Assembly (NCBI GenBank): GCA_005406025.1
Contig: BGZK01000221.1
Coordinates: 310,001-374,000 of the forward strand
Length of the DNA: 64,000 bases
Direction: 5' to 3'
Source of the DNA: Eumeta japonica
Taxonomy: Eukaryota > Arthropoda > Insecta > Lepidoptera > Psychidae
The notes under the pieces were generated by a model that saw only the letters and a program-made list of their open reading frames with translations, did no database searches and was not told the origin of the DNA. Shown here in pieces: positions 9,581-21,378 of the stretch (its first letter is position 1; each line of letters opens with the position of its first letter). Both the position numbers and the translations under genes were made by a program.

Positions 9581-10609
9581 AGTTTTCTTTGTAAATGTTG
9601 AAATATGTTTATTTGTAATATAATTATTGATTTTTTTTTAAATTTTGAAAAAACGCTTTTTCCTTTCGGTAAAAAAATCTGATGTGATAGAGTAATTATG
9701 TAGGTATTTTTGTGTTTAAAATACTATAAATTAATGATATTTATCACTCATATCAAAACAACTTTCAAAAAGTTTTCATTTGTCGGCCGGTGTAATTAAT
9801 ACCTAATATTTATGCTCAGCAAAATTGAATGAGTGAGTAATGTGCTCTGGCGTCTAAAACACAAAAAGGACCTACAGCTCTATTTCGTGATAAGATGAGC
9901 ACGCTATACCAAATATACACCTAGTGAAGTACTTGGGACTATTTTTCCAGGAGATTCTTACGATCAATGGTATAAAGTCCAAAACTTTGGGCACGTAAAT
10001 CACTATCCCTGATTCAAAGCTAGGCCATTTCCTTAATGATATGTGCCATTATTAACTAGATGATCAAATGTGAATGCAAACCTATAATACGAAAAGACCT
10101 CGGCAGCCTTTAGGGAATTCATATCAACAGACATACATGTGGGATTCAATATTTATCAACGTTCATTAAATAATAGAAATTTTTCGAGTTTAAAGCAGAG
10201 ATATTCGAAAATGATAAAAAAAAAAATAATTAAATTAATAATATTGATAAATTTCTCCAGTAAGTGTATCTTTGTATTGAATATATCTTCAATAATAATA
10301 AAAATTTGAAACGAGAAAAACCAAAGTTTTTGATCTAATTTGTGATTTAATATCCGAAAGAAAACAGAATTGATAAAACTTCAATATCAAACAAACGGAC
10401 TTCCGTAATCTTTTTTTTGAATTCATATTAAATAAAGGAATTTATCTAAATGAACTAATGCTGCCAATAAAATTTTATATTCATTAAAGAATGAAAAAAA
10501 ACAAACTTTAATTGTATTTAGTTCGTATAATGTCATTGAGGATTGTTTTGGCTGTCATTAGTGACAATATCATTTAAAATGTTTAAACAACATTAATGAC
10601 TAAAATACA
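9581..10609 (+). other. upstream region of SPEF2
   Basis: Contains the presumed promoter and 5' leader of SPEF2, but no core promoter element stands out in the AT-rich sequence. An in-frame TAA at 10601-10603 directly before the ATG shows that the coding region cannot extend further 5' without a splice. Confidence 0.4.
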
Positions 10610-13600
10610 ATGACTGAAATATTAAAAGAATGGCTGGCAAAACGTTTAGAGGAACGTATCAATTGGAACGCTAATGATTTCGGAGATATAATGAAAAATG
10701 GCCATATTATAGCAAAGCTATTGTTAAGCTACCACGTTATAGACAAGAATAAATACGATCTAATGAAAACTAATACAGAATTCGAAGATGTAAAAAGTAA
10801 TTGGTCGTATTTGTCTCAATGGCTAAGGGATGTAAATATATCTATGAATGATTCTGATTTGATGCATATTCAAGATGGTAAAAGCTCTACGCTTTTACGG
10901 TTGTTTTACCAACTCTTTCTTAACTTAGACCATCGTGACCGTACGAATTTTATTAAACGCGAGAGGAAAATGGCTTCCTATTTAGTAAATAAGCCTGAAA
11001 CCCGGTTTAAAGTTGAAGAGATTGAAGAACCATCCGTTGAGGATTTATCAAAGCCTCTTCTAAATGAGAAACAATTTATCGAATGGCAAAATAAAAAAGC
11101 AGCTAAAGATCAACAAACTTACGATTTTTTTAAGAATAAATATCTCAAAGAGACTACACATATTGAAGACACAACAACCCTTTTAACACATAAAATATCA
11201 AAAGTAAAAACACTGTCCTCGAAAGAGAAAACGGCTATGGATATTTTTGACAGCAAATGTCCTTTCCAGTTGAAAGATTATTCTTATGAACAATTACTAG
11301 AACTGATAAAAAAGGCTGAAGAAAATAAACCAGATGATATTTTAAATTTCCACTGGGCAAGAAACTATATTAAACAATTGCAAGCAAAATGTCAAAAACA
11401 TTCAGTCACTGAAGAATTCCAAAATGAAATGGGAAACATTATAAGTGAATCATTATGGAACCATTCCATTGATGGCGAAGAAAAGAAACTCGATAGGGAA
11501 CTTGCAAAAAAAGTAATGAAGTTGTCGCAGTTTGAAAAACAAATGTGCTCACGGATTATGGAGACCAAGCAGCAAGCTCGCAATATCATTAGGAATCGTA
11601 TCGAAGCTGAAAAAGAATTCGCAGACCAAAGAGAACAACAGTTTAATTTATATTTAGATAATTTAAAAGAACAAATACATCTCGAAGTTCACGAAATCGA
11701 CTTTGAACAGCAACGACAAAATGTTTTGCATAGGAAATTATATGCGGAAAAGATAGAGAAAAAGAGAAAGCATTACTATGAAATATGTTACGACACACTG
11801 TTAGCAATCACTGACTATGCTTGTAAATGCGCTTATTACAGATTACTAATGAGCGAATCAGAAATCCCCGAACGATTTATACATGAATGGAAAGCTCTAT
11901 ATTTTAAAATGCAACCTATATTTGATGTGTTATCACCTATGGAAAAAATTTTAGAAGATCAAGAATCTCATGAAGAAATTGATATGGAAATGGAAAGTAT
12001 AATCAATCTCGAATTAGATCGCCAGCAGATATTAAATGAAAGTGAATTTCATGACTATTATAATTATGTGGGTGAGTGGGCATTGGACGCGCTAATACCC
12101 AATTATGAACCTAATACCGAAGAAAATATGCATGCACGTTTGGGTCACAGAATTTTGGGACACGTAGTTTATAATTTATTAGAAATTAAATACCCTTACC
12201 CTCCCATTAGAGGAGCGCTGGGTATTCCAAATTATTCCTGCAAATCTATTCTTCGTGGCTTACCAGATAGAGCGCTTATAACTTCCATACAAATGTTACT
12301 GAATTTACGTAAAATCCACGTAGTATGTTTAGAAACTGCTATAGTTTTTTGTCTAAAAAAATTTAAATCGGAAATGATGGGAATTATTGATGTTGATTTA
12401 TCTTTCGACAGTTTTTTAGTAGTTGCACAAAGTGACGAAGATAGAGATATGATAAATTTAATGAAACAGGAAGGGGAACCTACTGACAGTAGTCACAGTG
12501 TTTTAAATGAAATATTGTCACCAAACATTAAACAAACACAGACTCCAAAAATACTACCTGAAGAAGACGTAATAATTTCAAATGCAGCTGAATTAGGAAT
12601 GTACGCATACCGTAGCTTGGCAGCTGGTGATTCCTTGACGGACCATTTATTATCAGCGATGCTAGTTGAGTATATTAAAAATCAAGAAGACATTAACGGT
12701 TTTGTTATTGTAAACTATCCAAATTCATACTATCAGGCACAAGTTTTAGAAGAAACTTTTTCAGGTCAAGCTCCGCCCGATGAAGAAGATTTGAAAGATA
12801 GTGAAGATATATATTTGGAGGAAAACATTCAAAAACGTAGAAAAATTGTAAAAGACGTTAATAAGTCCATGAGAATGTCTAAGTTAGTTACAGATCCTCA
12901 AAATAAATCTGAAGAAAAGCCTTTTGTTAGCTTTTTTACATCTTATATATACTTGAAGAAAACCGACGATATTTTAAAAGAAGACGATATATGGAATTTA
13001 ACTCAAGATAATTCAGAAATTATTGACAGATTTTATTCTTGTTTAGGTATTAATTATAGTTTGTATTACGAAGTCATCGGGAAGAACCTTTTGATTAAAA
13101 TATGTAGATTTATTATTGGCGATTTCGAATTACCGTTGAAATCTGATAATGAACTGTTTGGTGAAGATGTTTTAAACAATTTGGAGTATCCAGCAGAAGA
13201 GAAAAATAACTCTAAACTTATTATTTTTCCTAAAACAAATGAGTTAGTTCAAGAAGAAGAATCACAAACCAGTAGTATTGAGGAACAATGTATCTGTGAT
13301 ATTCTAGAAGAAAATTCCGAAGAGTTACCCTGTGAATCAAACATTGAACAAGATGCAATGATATTACCTGGAGACGAAAACTGGATTTATGGTAATTTAA
13401 ATATTTCAGAATCTATCGGTGTAGCGTTGGCTACTGTTTGGGAGGAGATGGAAAAATCATACGTGAATGACATTCATCAATTATTATTTGCCGTACGCTT
13501 GCAAATGAATTGTTTGGTTCCATATGCACGTTTCATTAGAGATAAAATTGAACAAATTGTTACCATGCCATCTAACAAACAAAACTTGATAGTGAAGTTC

Positions 13601-13830
13601 CAGAAAGAATATAACGAATTTGAGAATGACTGGCGTAACATCATTTTATCGAAAAATGAGTGGCATTGTCGTGTCAAAGAATTAAGAAGTGAACTGTACC
13701 ATATATGCGATGAAAGAAAAATCTTAGCTGAAAATCAAATAACTACTATGATTAACGATAACTGGACTATGGAAGAACTCACCAGCATGGCAAATACCTA
13801 TACATCATGCATGCAGGCTGAAATGACCAG
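10610..13830 (+). CDS. SPEF2: SPEF2 (CPC1-like) exon 1
   Basis: SPEF2 is a scaffold protein of the C1b projection of the axonemal central apparatus, needed for sperm tail assembly and ciliary beating. Residues 1-105 form the N-terminal calponin-homology-like domain typical of the family (ILKEWLAKRLEERINWNAND, GHIIAKLLLSYHVI, LRLFYQLFLNLDHRDR). A long charged, coiled-coil-rich region follows. About residues 510-740 match the family's adenylate-kinase-like domain: RILGHVVYNLLEIKYPYPP, then GIPNYSCKSI in the P-loop position, and GFVIVNYPNSYYQAQVLEE. The P-loop lacks the usual GxxGxGK glycines, so ATP binding is doubtful. The start ATG follows an in-frame stop by two codons. The frame reads to TAA at 13832, but AG^GTAATT at 13829-13835 is a good splice donor, so the exon probably ends at 13830 with two bases of a codon. 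A 3.2-kb exon is unusually large for this many-exon gene family. Confidence 0.88.
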
Positions 13831-14476
13831 GTAATTGTTTATCGTCATATGTTTTGTTGGGTTGTATTACATTTTTATTGCATTTTTTTTTATTCATAAC
13901 TATCACTAGACAATGTTCTATATGCACATAAACAATGTAATGTACTTCTAAATATATAAATAAAAATGAAATGTTTATCTGTGATTTAAATGTAAGATTA
14001 ATGAAAAAAATATATATTTTTCATCATTACCAATACCCAAACAACTTTTTTACCTGATTCGGGGAAGTCTAAAAGAAGGGTTTTATGTAACGGTAACTTA
14101 TAAGTAACATAAATTTGAAGTAAGGTTATATACAATAGTATTATTACCTAGAAATGTAAACGTTTAAGAATTGATGACATAACTTTATATCGTATAAACT
14201 ATAAATTTTATATCATATACTTTTATGCTGATTTATTCTTAGTCTTAAAATAACAGCAGCATAAATATTTTAAATGCGAAAATTTTGTTCTAAATATCAT
14301 ATGACAATAAATTAAATATACTAAAATAATGACTAGGTACATATAAAACATTTAATATTAGATAATTGAATCTAATACCGCGTAAAAATGTATTTTATAG
14401 GAACAGTATTGTTAAAAGACGAAAGTACTTAAAAAAATAATTTTCAATTTACTAAATACTCCTTTAATTATTTCAG
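13831..14476 (+). other. SPEF2: SPEF2 intron (646 bp)
   Basis: It begins GTAATTGT after an AG and ends with a pyrimidine-rich TTTAATTATTTCAG. Removing it joins two bases of a codon (AG) to the first base (A) of the next exon and keeps the frame of the downstream 1.9-kb open region. It is AT-rich with no ORF. Confidence 0.75.
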
Positions 14477-16421
14477 ATCACTTCTGGTGTGACAAACAAT
14501 AAATGATACTTATTCTCATTTTCCATCCTTAGAAAAAATTCCATTTCCGAAAGAATTGACTAAAATTTCTCGTGATATTGAAGACAACATAAGGACAACA
14601 AAAGAAGAAGAAAATCAACTGTACAAACAGTTGAAGAGTGCATTTCTAGACATGCATTTTAAAAACATTGAATTGGATTATGGTAATAATCCTTTAAATT
14701 TCATAATAGAAAATAATGTCAAAGAGGTCTTAATTTTCATTAATGGTTCGAATCAGTTTTGCAATGCTATGATAAATAAGGATCTTAATCAAATATCCAA
14801 AATCGCATCTTCTCAAAAAGCGTTAAAAGACGAGACATATTCTAGAGATACGATCAATAGCGAAACCTTATTCAAAGACAATGCTCTAAGATGTATCGAA
14901 GAATGGACTATGGGTGTTAACGGGGAAATGCATGCTTCTTGTCTAAGAATATCGGTTCTACAAAATAAATGCTATCGTGATATGAAACAATTTAATGATT
15001 ATTTAATGAAAACATTTAAAAATGTCCAAACTTACGTGGACAATTACTATTCAAATGAAATAAAAGCGGTAGACAGACTCTGCCAATATATTCAAATTGC
15101 TATAGAAAATGGTCAAAAAATCCCGGAAAGTCTTATCTTAGAATATGATACATTTGTTATGGATCCCAATCTTTTACAGTATGCTCCTTCAGTAATAGGC
15201 ACTAATATAACTCAAATGAGAGGAAAATGTACTGAGGAATTCCGCGTAGGCCAGCTAGCGCGTATGCGAGACATGTTTCGCATTATTGCACCAACTGGTG
15301 TCATTTTGAAACAGTCTTTTGTATATCTTTTACAAGACTTCATTATGTATAGCAAAGAATCTTGTAATGGACCAGTTGTTCCTGAAATTTGGAAACATTT
15401 TGATCCCGAAAAAGTGCCAAATCTTGTGCAAGTACTTTTCGGCGAAAATGTGTATATAGATTGGAGAGATTTTCTTATTTTTTCCTTAAATATAAAGTTT
15501 CCTAATGTAGAAGAGCTCTTGGAATTGCGTAATAAGTTTTTGGTTGATGATCTACAATCTACTGAATTGATCAGCAGAGACGATTTTGTGGCAAAAGAAT
15601 TATGGTATGAACGAAATATTGGCGAATATCCTCTAGCTCGACTACGTCGAAGTTTAATTAAACACTTTCTATTCGAACTATTTGAATGTGCACCAAATAT
15701 GATGAATTATTCTGCATTTTTTCTTGCTTTTTGTAAAAGTATTGATCCGGTCGAAGGATTAGCATTAGCAATAAGCGTGATTACTGGTAAAAAGTTATGT
15801 TTTGATATCGAATGCGAGGGAGTAATAGACGAATTAATTAAAAAGAAGAAATACCTAGATGAATGCAAAGCATGTGCATTAAAGTATTCGGAAGATATAT
15901 TAGATAAAATCATTGGTGATGTTTTGGATTACTGTGAAGGGATTATAATCACTGAATCGGAATGTCTTCTGGAGTCCATTCAATCAGAAAAAGAAAACGA
16001 AGTAAGAAATACGAAAGAGGAGATTGATCAAGTATATTCGAATGTTAATGTGAAACCTACATTCCTTTGCGAACACTGCCAAAGCGAAGATATAATAGAA
16101 TCCCACATATCGTTATCGAAGGAATCCGTTTCTGTGTCTAAAATGAAATCTGATGTCATATACAGCGTTTGTCAATCCGTAATATGGAAGATACTGAAAA
16201 TATGCTTGCCTTGGCATTTTGAACCAGCAGTAGACATGCAACGATTACCTTATTCGAAGCAGATAGAAGAAGTGATAAAAGAGTTAGAAGAAGATACTGA
16301 GAACGGTGAAATTTATTTCTACAAATTCATCTCTCATCCGATTGCTTGCAAAATTTTACATAAGATCAAAAAGTTTACAGCTTTTAATGTAATAGAAGAA
16401 GCTATTAAATTAGTTCGTTGA
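14477..16421 (+). CDS. SPEF2: SPEF2 exon 2 (C-terminal part), with one in-frame TGA
   Basis: This is the C-terminal third of SPEF2. Read in the phase set by exon 1, it gives R-S-L-L-V, a TGA at 14490-14492, then a continuous frame of about 640 residues to the TGA at 16419-16421. The frame after the TGA (QTINDTYSHFPSLEKIPFP) already looks like normal protein, so the frame is right and only this codon is odd. A CGA-to-TGA transition would explain it. Family features are the EF-hand-like C-terminal region (VYIDWRDFLIFSLNIKFP, NVEELLELRNKFL, DDFVAKELWYERN) and a charged tail. Exons 1 and 2 together give about 1,720 residues, close to the roughly 1,820 of vertebrate SPEF2, so the gene seems nearly complete here. 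A second AG at 14531-14532 would skip the TGA but does not fit exon 1's phase. Confidence 0.82.
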
Positions 16422-17240
16422 GGGAATGGAAACCGAATCAGACTCAAGTTCTAAAAGTTTTATGAGTTGTGATTTTCAAAGAAAATGTTTTACACATGTT
16501 GATGATATAAAATAAGCTATAATAGATATATAATATTAGACCACTACATGATCTTGTCTTTATGGTCCTTCACGATCTTTTGGAATAAATAAGTTAACTT
16601 TCAGAAAATTTTCAAATTTTTCTTTTTTTTGTGTCGATGTCATATTAGCCTTTAGTTGTGTTGTGCTGGACGTATCCTGTCTTTCACTACTTATATGTTT
16701 AATATGACATAAATAAACCGTTAATTCATTAGAAAAAGCGTTTTCACGAAATGTTTTATTTATATTATATAGTCTATACATACACCGCCAAAGTTAGATA
16801 AATGTTGGGATGTAAAAGTATATGTCACTTGAAAACAATGAAAGCTTTTTCTTGTGCTTTTATTTACAACTTACTATTATAATAAATATTAATTATTATT
16901 GAAATTCAAGGATTAATAAAGAAAGAAAAGGAAATACAAGTAAAACAAAAGGTGAACTAAAAACGAAATCATTTATTAAGCGCATTCGACATATTTTTTT
17001 TTTGGAAAAATTGTACTCCCAGGTTGGTACCATTTTTATCAGACCTGAGATCTGATGATGAGGTCCATGAAAAATCGATGGAAATTCTCAAGTATTGTAG
17101 GCATCCGTATCGGAATTTAGGTATTTTTTGTAGTGATTCATTTACTTTTCGGAAAGCATCACTCAGTGAAATGGAACTGAGGATGAAGGTTACAAAAAAC
17201 CAATATTTTTTTTTCTATAATAAGTACTTCACAGATTACG
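16422..17240 (+). other. SPEF2 3' flank
   Basis: 3' untranslated and downstream sequence. The first plus-strand AATAAA after the stop is at 16584-16589. The short antisense open frame at 16560-16781 has no recognisable motif and is not called. Confidence 0.4.
16584..16589 (+). promoter_or_regulatory. candidate polyadenylation signal of SPEF2
   Basis: AATAAA 163 bases after the SPEF2 stop codon in AT-rich sequence. Plausible by position only; such hexamers are common in AT-rich DNA. Confidence 0.35.
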
Positions 17241-17285
17241 ATGCATTTAGATGAGCATTAGTTACTATTGCTCATCTAAATGCAT
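17241..17285. repeat. perfect hairpin, 17-bp stem
   Basis: Arms 17241-17257 and 17269-17285 (ATGCATTTAGATGAGCA) are exact reverse complements around an 11-base loop. Confidence 0.95.
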
Positions 17286-18600
17286 GTAGTGAATTAGGAC
17301 TAATGATGTAATACCAGCTAAGCTCTGACGATTGAATTCATGAGGAATTTATGGAGTTCCTCAAATATTATACGTACACTTCTCTTATTTTCTGTAGAAA
17401 TTCATGCATTTTGTATCGGAGAGCACTGTTTGATAACGTTCGTTTTAGGGAAAAATTTAAAACTTAGAGATCTTGTAAACCAACCGACTTAATTGATAGT
17501 CTGGTGTAAGTGTGAGAAAGCGACACTCCCGAACGAAACAGCATCCCCGATGATATCACAACTACGGACGAAACAGACGCAGTTAAAGAGGTTCTCACCA
17601 ACCGCAAAAGGATGGTGGTCGAGAACAGTTCACGAATCATCCCGACGAGTTCGAACCATCAAAAGCTGTTCGTGGATGTTCTCGAACTATTGAGACTCAC
17701 AAATGCAGCCCTATGCCACGCGAGCTTATCTTCACTTTAGAGAATAAATCCAGATCTCAAGAATTTCAACGCCATTTGAGCGCTTGTATTAGGGATGTCT
17801 GAAATGAGGGTTGCAGCATCCTCATAGAGAAAATCGCGCTTAGGTGAAAGGTAGGGACCCTTCGAACGGTTTTCCCATATTTAATTATTTCAACTATTTT
17901 AACAAAAACTCATATGATTACATACAGTACTAGTATATTTATCTGAAATTATTATAAAAAATGTCAGGTGATTATAATTTACATTTAATAGATAATCATG
18001 ACTTAAACTTAATCTAAAATACGTACGAATTTACCCTAATATAGGGGGTAAATTAGATATAATAAATATACTTTCAGATTCTATGGGGTAGTTTTGTACG
18101 TGCAATTAAAGCTGGGAACAGAATCAAAATTCTTTTACTGTATGCCTTAAGCGCGAGCGTAGATATGCCTCTATTGTCGCCTGAACATCCCGTCTAGACT
18201 GGGAGTGACCACGATAACTAAAAAACTATTTAACTTTTAAACTTAATTTCTTTTTCAACTCATCACTAATCGATTGGAAATAACTGTATTGGATATCACA
18301 GCTTGACATAGTACCGATTAGCTACAATTGAATTTGTTAACTGGCAGTTATTCATATTTTGATCCGCCATTTCGCTTAAATATCTAAAATAGAGGTTAAT
18401 ATTGAGCCTGAAGTTGTTTAGTATCGAATGTATAGACATGTCGTAGCCCCCGATTTCTTATTGGTGAAAAAAAATTACTTAGTAATACTATAATGTATAT
18501 AGTGAGTTCAGTTGGCGTGTTCGTTTAATTTAAAATAAAATAACTGACTCCAATCATAGGTTTAATTTGTTTCACAATAGATATCACTTAATTAAATATT
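17286..18600. other. intergenic, no supported gene
   Basis: Moderately AT-rich. At 17605-17695 there is a loose inverted repeat (CGAGAACA and TGTTCTCG blocks). The small open frames have no recognisable motif. Confidence 0.4.
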
Positions 18601-18915
18601 AAATAAGGGTGATCCATATAGTGAGAGTTGGCCAGCGACTTTTGACGAGTAGCTGCCTGAGAGAGACTCTGAACAAGATTGAAGATGCCAGCAGGGTTAG
18701 CCACTGGCGCTGCGGCGCATGTAGGTAGGAGCGAGGGTTTTGATATTGGCCGCCGATCTCGTCATAACTTCCCTCGGAACATCGGCCTGCGCTTCTTACC
18801 ATGTAAGGCAATGAATTTGTTCCCGGGCCGCGTTCTAGAAAGTGCCGTGTGCAGCCTAAGCCCGTCGCGTGATCGCTGACGCATCGTCCGTGTATGTGGT
18901 ACAACCGATACATTC
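18601..18915. other. GC-richer block of unknown origin
   Basis: The base composition jumps relative to its neighbours. A 104-codon antisense frame (18599-18913) spans it, with a 66-codon sense frame opposite. Neither shows a domain. It could be a fragment of a retroelement or a non-coding exon; nothing decides this. Confidence 0.3.
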
Positions 18916-19917
18916 AGTATATTTTTGCGTATGTGTAAAATTTATTTTTTGCAGCACGCGTTAATACAGTCTAAAGCAGAGTATTTTAAGAATAACGTGC
19001 TTAGAACGAAACTGTAGCATACTATGATTTTTTCCGGATACATGGTTAGGTTTTTTTTTCTTTTTTTCTAATTAGATCTTTCCTGACAGTCTGTTACTAA
19101 TTACATCAAAATGCTTTACTGATGAGTCCGATGAAGTACTGACAGAAATTTAAAGATTTTTTTTTATGTTTACCAACGTTTCTCGACTGAAATTACGTAA
19201 TTTTTATTGGTAATAATCGTTTTTACTTGAAGCAGTTTTTATTTTTTACATTATGATGTCTAATAAATATGAAATTACCTATCCTTTTTTCGATTCAAGT
19301 TTACTATAAAAGTTTACGATTCAAATTTACTATTTGAAAATCAAAAATAAGAAATGAGGATTTTTGGTGAAAAAGCTCGTATGTTATCATAAACTTCTAA
19401 TTTAAGTAACATCGTATGGCACGAGCGCTTAAGGCATGCGCATTTGGTTTTACCAAATTTTTCTACATTCATCTTATTACCAAATTTGACAATATATTCA
19501 ATCAATATATTTTCCTTATCAATGTATAAAACTTAAACACTTGTTTATTTCAATTTTATTTTTCCAACTTATCTTTTATAATTGTTAAATATCATATAAA
19601 TAGAACGTTCGAACGAATTGTCACTCTTTGTCGAATTTATTTTTATTTATTGCAAGAAAATTCATTATTTTAGTTAAGAAGGGGTATAAGAATGCAATTA
19701 AAATGTAATAATATTAAAGCAATGTAGCCTCATCTGTGATTCCAAATGTTTAAACATGTCTTTGTTGTTTATATGTACATGTAATAAGACTGTCGGCGAT
19801 CGATATTTTAGTTTATTAATGTAAACAATGCTCTAGCTTATAAGTATTGTTAAATGTACCTATGTTATAATGTGTGATCGATGTAAACTTGTAAATAAAA
19901 TAAAACTGCTGTCGATT
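18916..19917. other. AT-rich spacer before the retrotransposon array
   Basis: No supported feature. Local imperfect repeats such as AGTTTACTATAAAAGTTTACG near 19300 are present. Confidence 0.4.
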
Positions 19918-21003
19918 CCGCCCCGCCCCTTTCCTGTTGCGCATTTGCCACGCGTTAGTCCCACTCGCCGCTAAACAGTGATAAGCGCGAGCAGGTGGCG
20001 CTGGATATCCATGGAGTTCCGGTTGTTCCTCCGTTGCGATCGGTCGCCTTCGGTTCAGTCCCCTGGACGACCCGTTTAGTTTAGTGTTACTGCGTGGCAG
20101 TGTTCCTTCGAGCCGCGTTCCGTAGTGTCGGGCTCCGCGCGTGTACGAGTATGCGGGGTGCCGCGCAGTGCAAGTCGCGCGGCGGCAGTTAAGCCACGGG
20201 CGTCCGTCCCGGCGAGAAGCTCCGGCTACCCTGCCGTCTGCACGCCGAGCCCGCACACGGTTTCTGCGCCTAGGGTGTGCGCTCGAGTAGTTTTCACACT
20301 CCGATGCCGATCGCTATTTTAGTTATTTCGCGTGTTTTTACGCGCGTAAATGGTTTTTCCATTAACTACGTGAGTGCGACCGCATGTTGACCAGCAGCGG
20401 CCCTTTGGGGACGGGCTTCGCTCAGCGTCACGGTTAGCGGTCAAACTCTGTTAGTGATGGTTAATCCATTCCGAATGTAAATTCAGTTATTTTACGTTAC
20501 GTATTTACGTAACGTCTATAGGTCATTTTTGAATTTTAACTTTAAACTCAGTGATTTAAGGGCATAACGCCCTCAACCGGAACCGTTAGTTTTATAACCG
20601 CCTTTCGCGGTTTTTTGTCACCCCCTCCACTACTGGCTTTTTCAAGCGTCGTCTTTTTAATATCTATTTTACACGTAATAGGTAGTTTAGTTATTTTTGC
20701 CTCTTCCCGGGGCAACACATTCACCCGGACGTTATTATTACGTCGGGGTAACCCGGAAACGGGTTCCTGACCTTCGCGCCGTTGGCACGCCTGTGCCTTC
20801 TGGCCGCTTAGATGAAGCCTCAAAAGTCCACGGGCTTAACAGCCTTCGGACTAATGGCAAGCGCCGCAATGCTTCAGGGGGCTTTTAGTTCGTGAGAGTC
20901 GGACACACCCCGTGCGTTCGGGCGCACGGACTGTCCATAATAGATTTTTGCCCCTCCTTGCCCTTCGCACGGGCAGAAATACAATACAAAAAAAACGCTG
21001 GAT
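19918..21003 (+). mobile_element. internally deleted jockey-like element (copy A)
   Basis: A sharply GC-rich leader-like block (19918-20540) runs into a non-coding 3' segment that ends in A8 followed by CGCTGGAT at 20995-21002. The same terminus ends the two copies that follow. Just before it, the segment resembles the 3' untranslated region of those copies: a GTGYGTTCGGGCGCACGG-like block against CGTACGGGCGCGAGGG, then ATAGATTTTT and CCCCTCC. No ORF1 or ORF2 remnant lies between the two parts, so this is either a deletion derivative with only leader and tail or two unrelated pieces joined. The leader shows no convincing similarity to the leader of the full copy. A short inverted repeat, ACGTTACGTA, lies at 20494-20515. 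Confidence 0.5.
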
Positions 21004-21039
21004 ATCTCCCGCGCTCCGCACCACTCTCGGTCGGGATAA

Positions 21040-21338
21040 TAAAATGGACCCAACCCGTGCTGGTGTTCCAGTGACTGCCGGTGCCAAGGGAATCTCCTAA
21101 GTCCCCCACAAGGCAAGTCACGCGCCGCCAACACCCTCGCGTGTTGCCCGGCCGCATACGGTGAAGCTGAATAGAATACCAGCTAACAACATTGCCGATC
21201 CAATTACGTTTTCGTCAGGGGGAATTTTTTAGTGGGTTTCAGTCCCACACACCCACGCGTACGGGCGCGAGGGTGTGCAGGATAGACATTTTTTACCCCT
21301 TCCACGTCGCAAGTGGGAAACAAAAAAAAACGCTGGAT
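21040..21338 (+). mobile_element. 5'-truncated 3' end of jockey-clade element (copy B)
   Basis: This is nearly identical to 26667-26970 of the full element. Shared blocks include CAACCCGTGCTGGTGT, CACAAGGCAAGTCACGCGCC, CGCGTACGGGCGCGAGGGTG, CAGGATAGACATTTTTTA, and the terminal A9-CGCTGGAT. Only the 3' untranslated region is present, as expected from abortive target-primed reverse transcription. It is immediately followed by two 18-bp tandem units (21343-21378) and then by the leader of copy C. Confidence 0.85.
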
Positions 21339-21342
21339 TATC

Positions 21343-21378
21343 AGTAGTGAGTTTGGTCCGAGTAGTGAGTTTGGTCCC
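21343..21378 (+). repeat. 18-bp tandem pair at a retrotransposon 3' end
   Basis: AGTAGTGAGTTTGGTCCG at 21343-21360 is followed by the same sequence with one change at 21361-21378, directly after the terminus of copy B. Such short tandem tails typically form by slippage at the initiation of target-primed reverse transcription. Confidence 0.85.

Noticed and set aside
14531..14532. Alternative SPEF2 acceptor that would skip the TGA
   Set aside because: Exon 1 ends with two bases of a codon, and joining at 14533 shifts out of the long downstream frame and quickly meets a stop.
18599..18913. 104-codon minus-strand frame in a GC-richer block
   Set aside because: No domain, and an opposite-strand frame is equally open; origin unclear, so only the composition is noted.
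19118..19146. CTGATGAGTCC motif resembling a hammerhead ribozyme core
   Set aside because: The second core element GAAA is absent (GATGAAG instead) and neither stem II nor the outer stems can pair.
20851..21157. Several overlapping antisense and sense frames of 60-90 codons
   Set aside because: They lie in the GC-rich non-coding 3' region of jockey copies and share no motif; chance frames in GC-rich DNA.
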